This document shows, piece by piece, positions 63,236 through 64,000 of a DNA stretch of 64,000 bases. Under the pieces are notes generated by a model, which did no database searches, was not told where the DNA came from, and saw only the letters and a list, made by a program, of their open reading frames with translations. Within the stretch, counting starts at the first letter, position 1, and each line of letters starts with the position of its first letter. This DNA comes from Hahellaceae bacterium (GTDB taxonomy: Bacteria; Pseudomonadota; Gammaproteobacteria; Pseudomonadales; Oleiphilaceae). The position numbers were made by a program, and so were the translations under genes. The stretch lies in the NCBI GenBank assembly GCA_024234575.1, contig JACKOB010000002.1, forward strand, positions 1,116,001-1,180,000. The letters are read 5' to 3'.

Positions 63236-63260
63236 AGCGGGGTGAAGCCCGCCCCGCTTT
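63234..63260 (+). terminator. Probable terminator after xfp
   Basis: AAAGCGGGG and CCCCGCTTT pair perfectly over 9 bp around a GTGAAGCCCG-like loop, starting at the last stop-codon bases. The T-run is only three long on the plus strand, so efficiency is uncertain. Confidence 0.55.
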
Positions 63261-63321
63261 AAAAAACAAGGAACACCGCAATGTTGGCAAGATTGTGGTG
63301 TCATTATTATAGGGATATATT

Positions 63322-64000
63322 TTGCGACACTTAAAAGCGCTATCGTTACTTTGTTCTGTTGTTATTTGTTCGTCACTTGCCCAGGCAGAAATATACAAAT
63401 GGGTGGATGAGAAGGGCCGAACACATTTCGATGATAGGCCACCACCGCACCTAAACGTAAAACAAGCTACGAATGTAAGTGCTCAGTTCACTTCCGGCAG
63501 AATAGTGTTAGCGGATGTTGATTTCGCAGACTATAACCTAAGTCAATGTGCGTACAATGCGGACGGCAACAATGGCTTCAAACCCAAATATGCAGACGAA
63601 ATAAAAGAACTTGACTGCGCCAATGTTGCAAGCCTAAGCGGCATTGAGAGCCTGACATCACTTCGAAAACTGATGCTCTTTAAAACAAGAATAGAGGATG
63701 CAGCGCCCCTGGCTTCACTAACGGACCTCGATATGCTGATTATTGAGGAAGGTAAAATTTCAGACGTTACGCCGTTTCAGCACCTAAATAAATTAACATT
63801 ATTACAGTTAAAAAACTTGCGCATCAGCAATGTTGAACCCTTGTCAGGCCTACCCGGCTTGATCCACCTAGATTTGTCTGGCAATCAGATAAGTAATGTT
63901 AGTTCGTTAGGCATGTTACCCAATTTAATGACTCTTGGCCTGGGCCGCAACCCTGTAGATTGCAAGGATATTGCCAGCCTATATGTCAATTTCGTGGCGA
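63322..64000 (+). CDS. Secreted DUF4124/leucine-rich-repeat protein (cut by window end)
   Basis: 226 residues from TTG 63322, preceded by AGGGATA; the 3' end is outside the window. Signal peptide LLCSVVICSSLAQA, then DUF4124 (EIYKWVDEKGRTHFDDRPP), a Cys-containing spacer, and from ~90 leucine-rich repeats of the internalin/SDS22 kind (LTSLRKLMLFKTRIEDAAPL, LPGLIHLDLSGNQISNVSSL). Probably periplasmic or surface-exposed and protein-binding. Convincing by composition despite its TTG start. Confidence 0.8.
   Translation, partial: MRHLKALSLLCSVVICSSLAQAEIYKWVDEKGRTHFDDRPPPHLNVKQATNVSAQFTSGRIVLADVDFADYNLSQCAYNADGNNGFKPKYADEIKELDCANVASLSGIESLTSLRKLMLFKTRIEDAAPLASLTDLDMLIIEEGKISDVTPFQHLNKLTLLQLKNLRISNVEPLSGLPGLIHLDLSGNQISNVSSLGMLPNLMTLGLGRNPVDCKDIASLYVNFVA

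Overview
The window reads as the chromosome of a gammaproteobacterium. The housekeeping genes (CPA2 antiporter, YcbB-type L,D-transpeptidase, GGDEF-EAL protein, MCP, phosphoketolase), the sigma54/RtcR regulation and the gene style all fit. I cannot fix the genus from sequence alone. The pairing of a phosphoketolase with an acetate kinase-PduL fusion is compatible with Methylococcales- or Cellvibrionales-like organisms, but that is a guess.

Layout. (1) 1-3.0 kb: an RtcR-regulated RNA-repair-type locus. The start of rtcR is on the minus strand. Divergent from it are a near-consensus sigma54 promoter, a structured leader with a tRNA-like RNA, a slipin (SPFH) and a predicted nucleotidyltransferase of the RlaP type. 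rtcB is not in view. (2) 3.1-7.8 kb: a GNAT remnant, DUF2237, a Kef-like antiporter and an AckA-PduL fusion. (3) 7.97-8.24 kb: a promoter, a 19-nt 5' copy of a tRNA, a 133-bp hairpin-rich insert and an intact tRNA-Arg(TCG). (4) 8,260-37,931: a complete Tn7-like transposon of about 29.7 kb, flanked by the 5-bp duplication CCTCT and inserted 22 bp past the tRNA-Arg gene. Its core is TniQ, a TnsA-TnsB fusion, TnsC and a second short TniQ. No CRISPR array or cas gene was seen. (5) 37.9-48.8 kb: a scrambled accessory zone. It contains a probable left end of an older, related element, DUF2189 and Yip1 membrane proteins, a Fic protein, a DUF234 ATPase, an Imm49-like immunity gene, an RHS toxin gene split by an IS66 element, and copies of a ~112-bp MITE-like repeat. 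(6) 48.8-64 kb: ordinary chromosome.

The transposon cargo (14.2-37.5 kb) is the notable system. A sigma54 activator whose N-terminal domain is RtcR/CARF-like (14261-15757) is flanked by two copies of the palindrome TTTAAAC-N4-GTTTAAA. About 100 bp past the second copy lies a textbook sigma54 promoter (15868-15883), which reads into one tightly packed, mostly overlapping operon of 12 genes. In order these are an SNase-like nuclease, a TerY-like vWA protein, a glycine-zipper protein with a QxK nuclease-like motif, a Ycf46-like AAA ATPase, a two-CARF/PD-(D/E)XK nuclease related to Card1/Can2, a second vWA protein, a PP2C phosphatase, a protein kinase with zinc ribbon (the TerY-P triad), a UPF1-like SF1 helicase, an RX4H HEPN protein, a coiled-coil McrB-like AAA+ GTPase, and a 1379-residue protein with two cold-shock domains and an Hsp70-like middle. 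The last four match the published CoCoNuT (coiled-coil nuclease tandem) class of type IV restriction-related systems thought to act on RNA. The second-messenger nuclease, the phospho-switch and the sigma54/CARF control suggest a staged, inducible antiphage response that travels on a tRNA-targeting Tn7-like element. Function is inferred from domains and synteny only.
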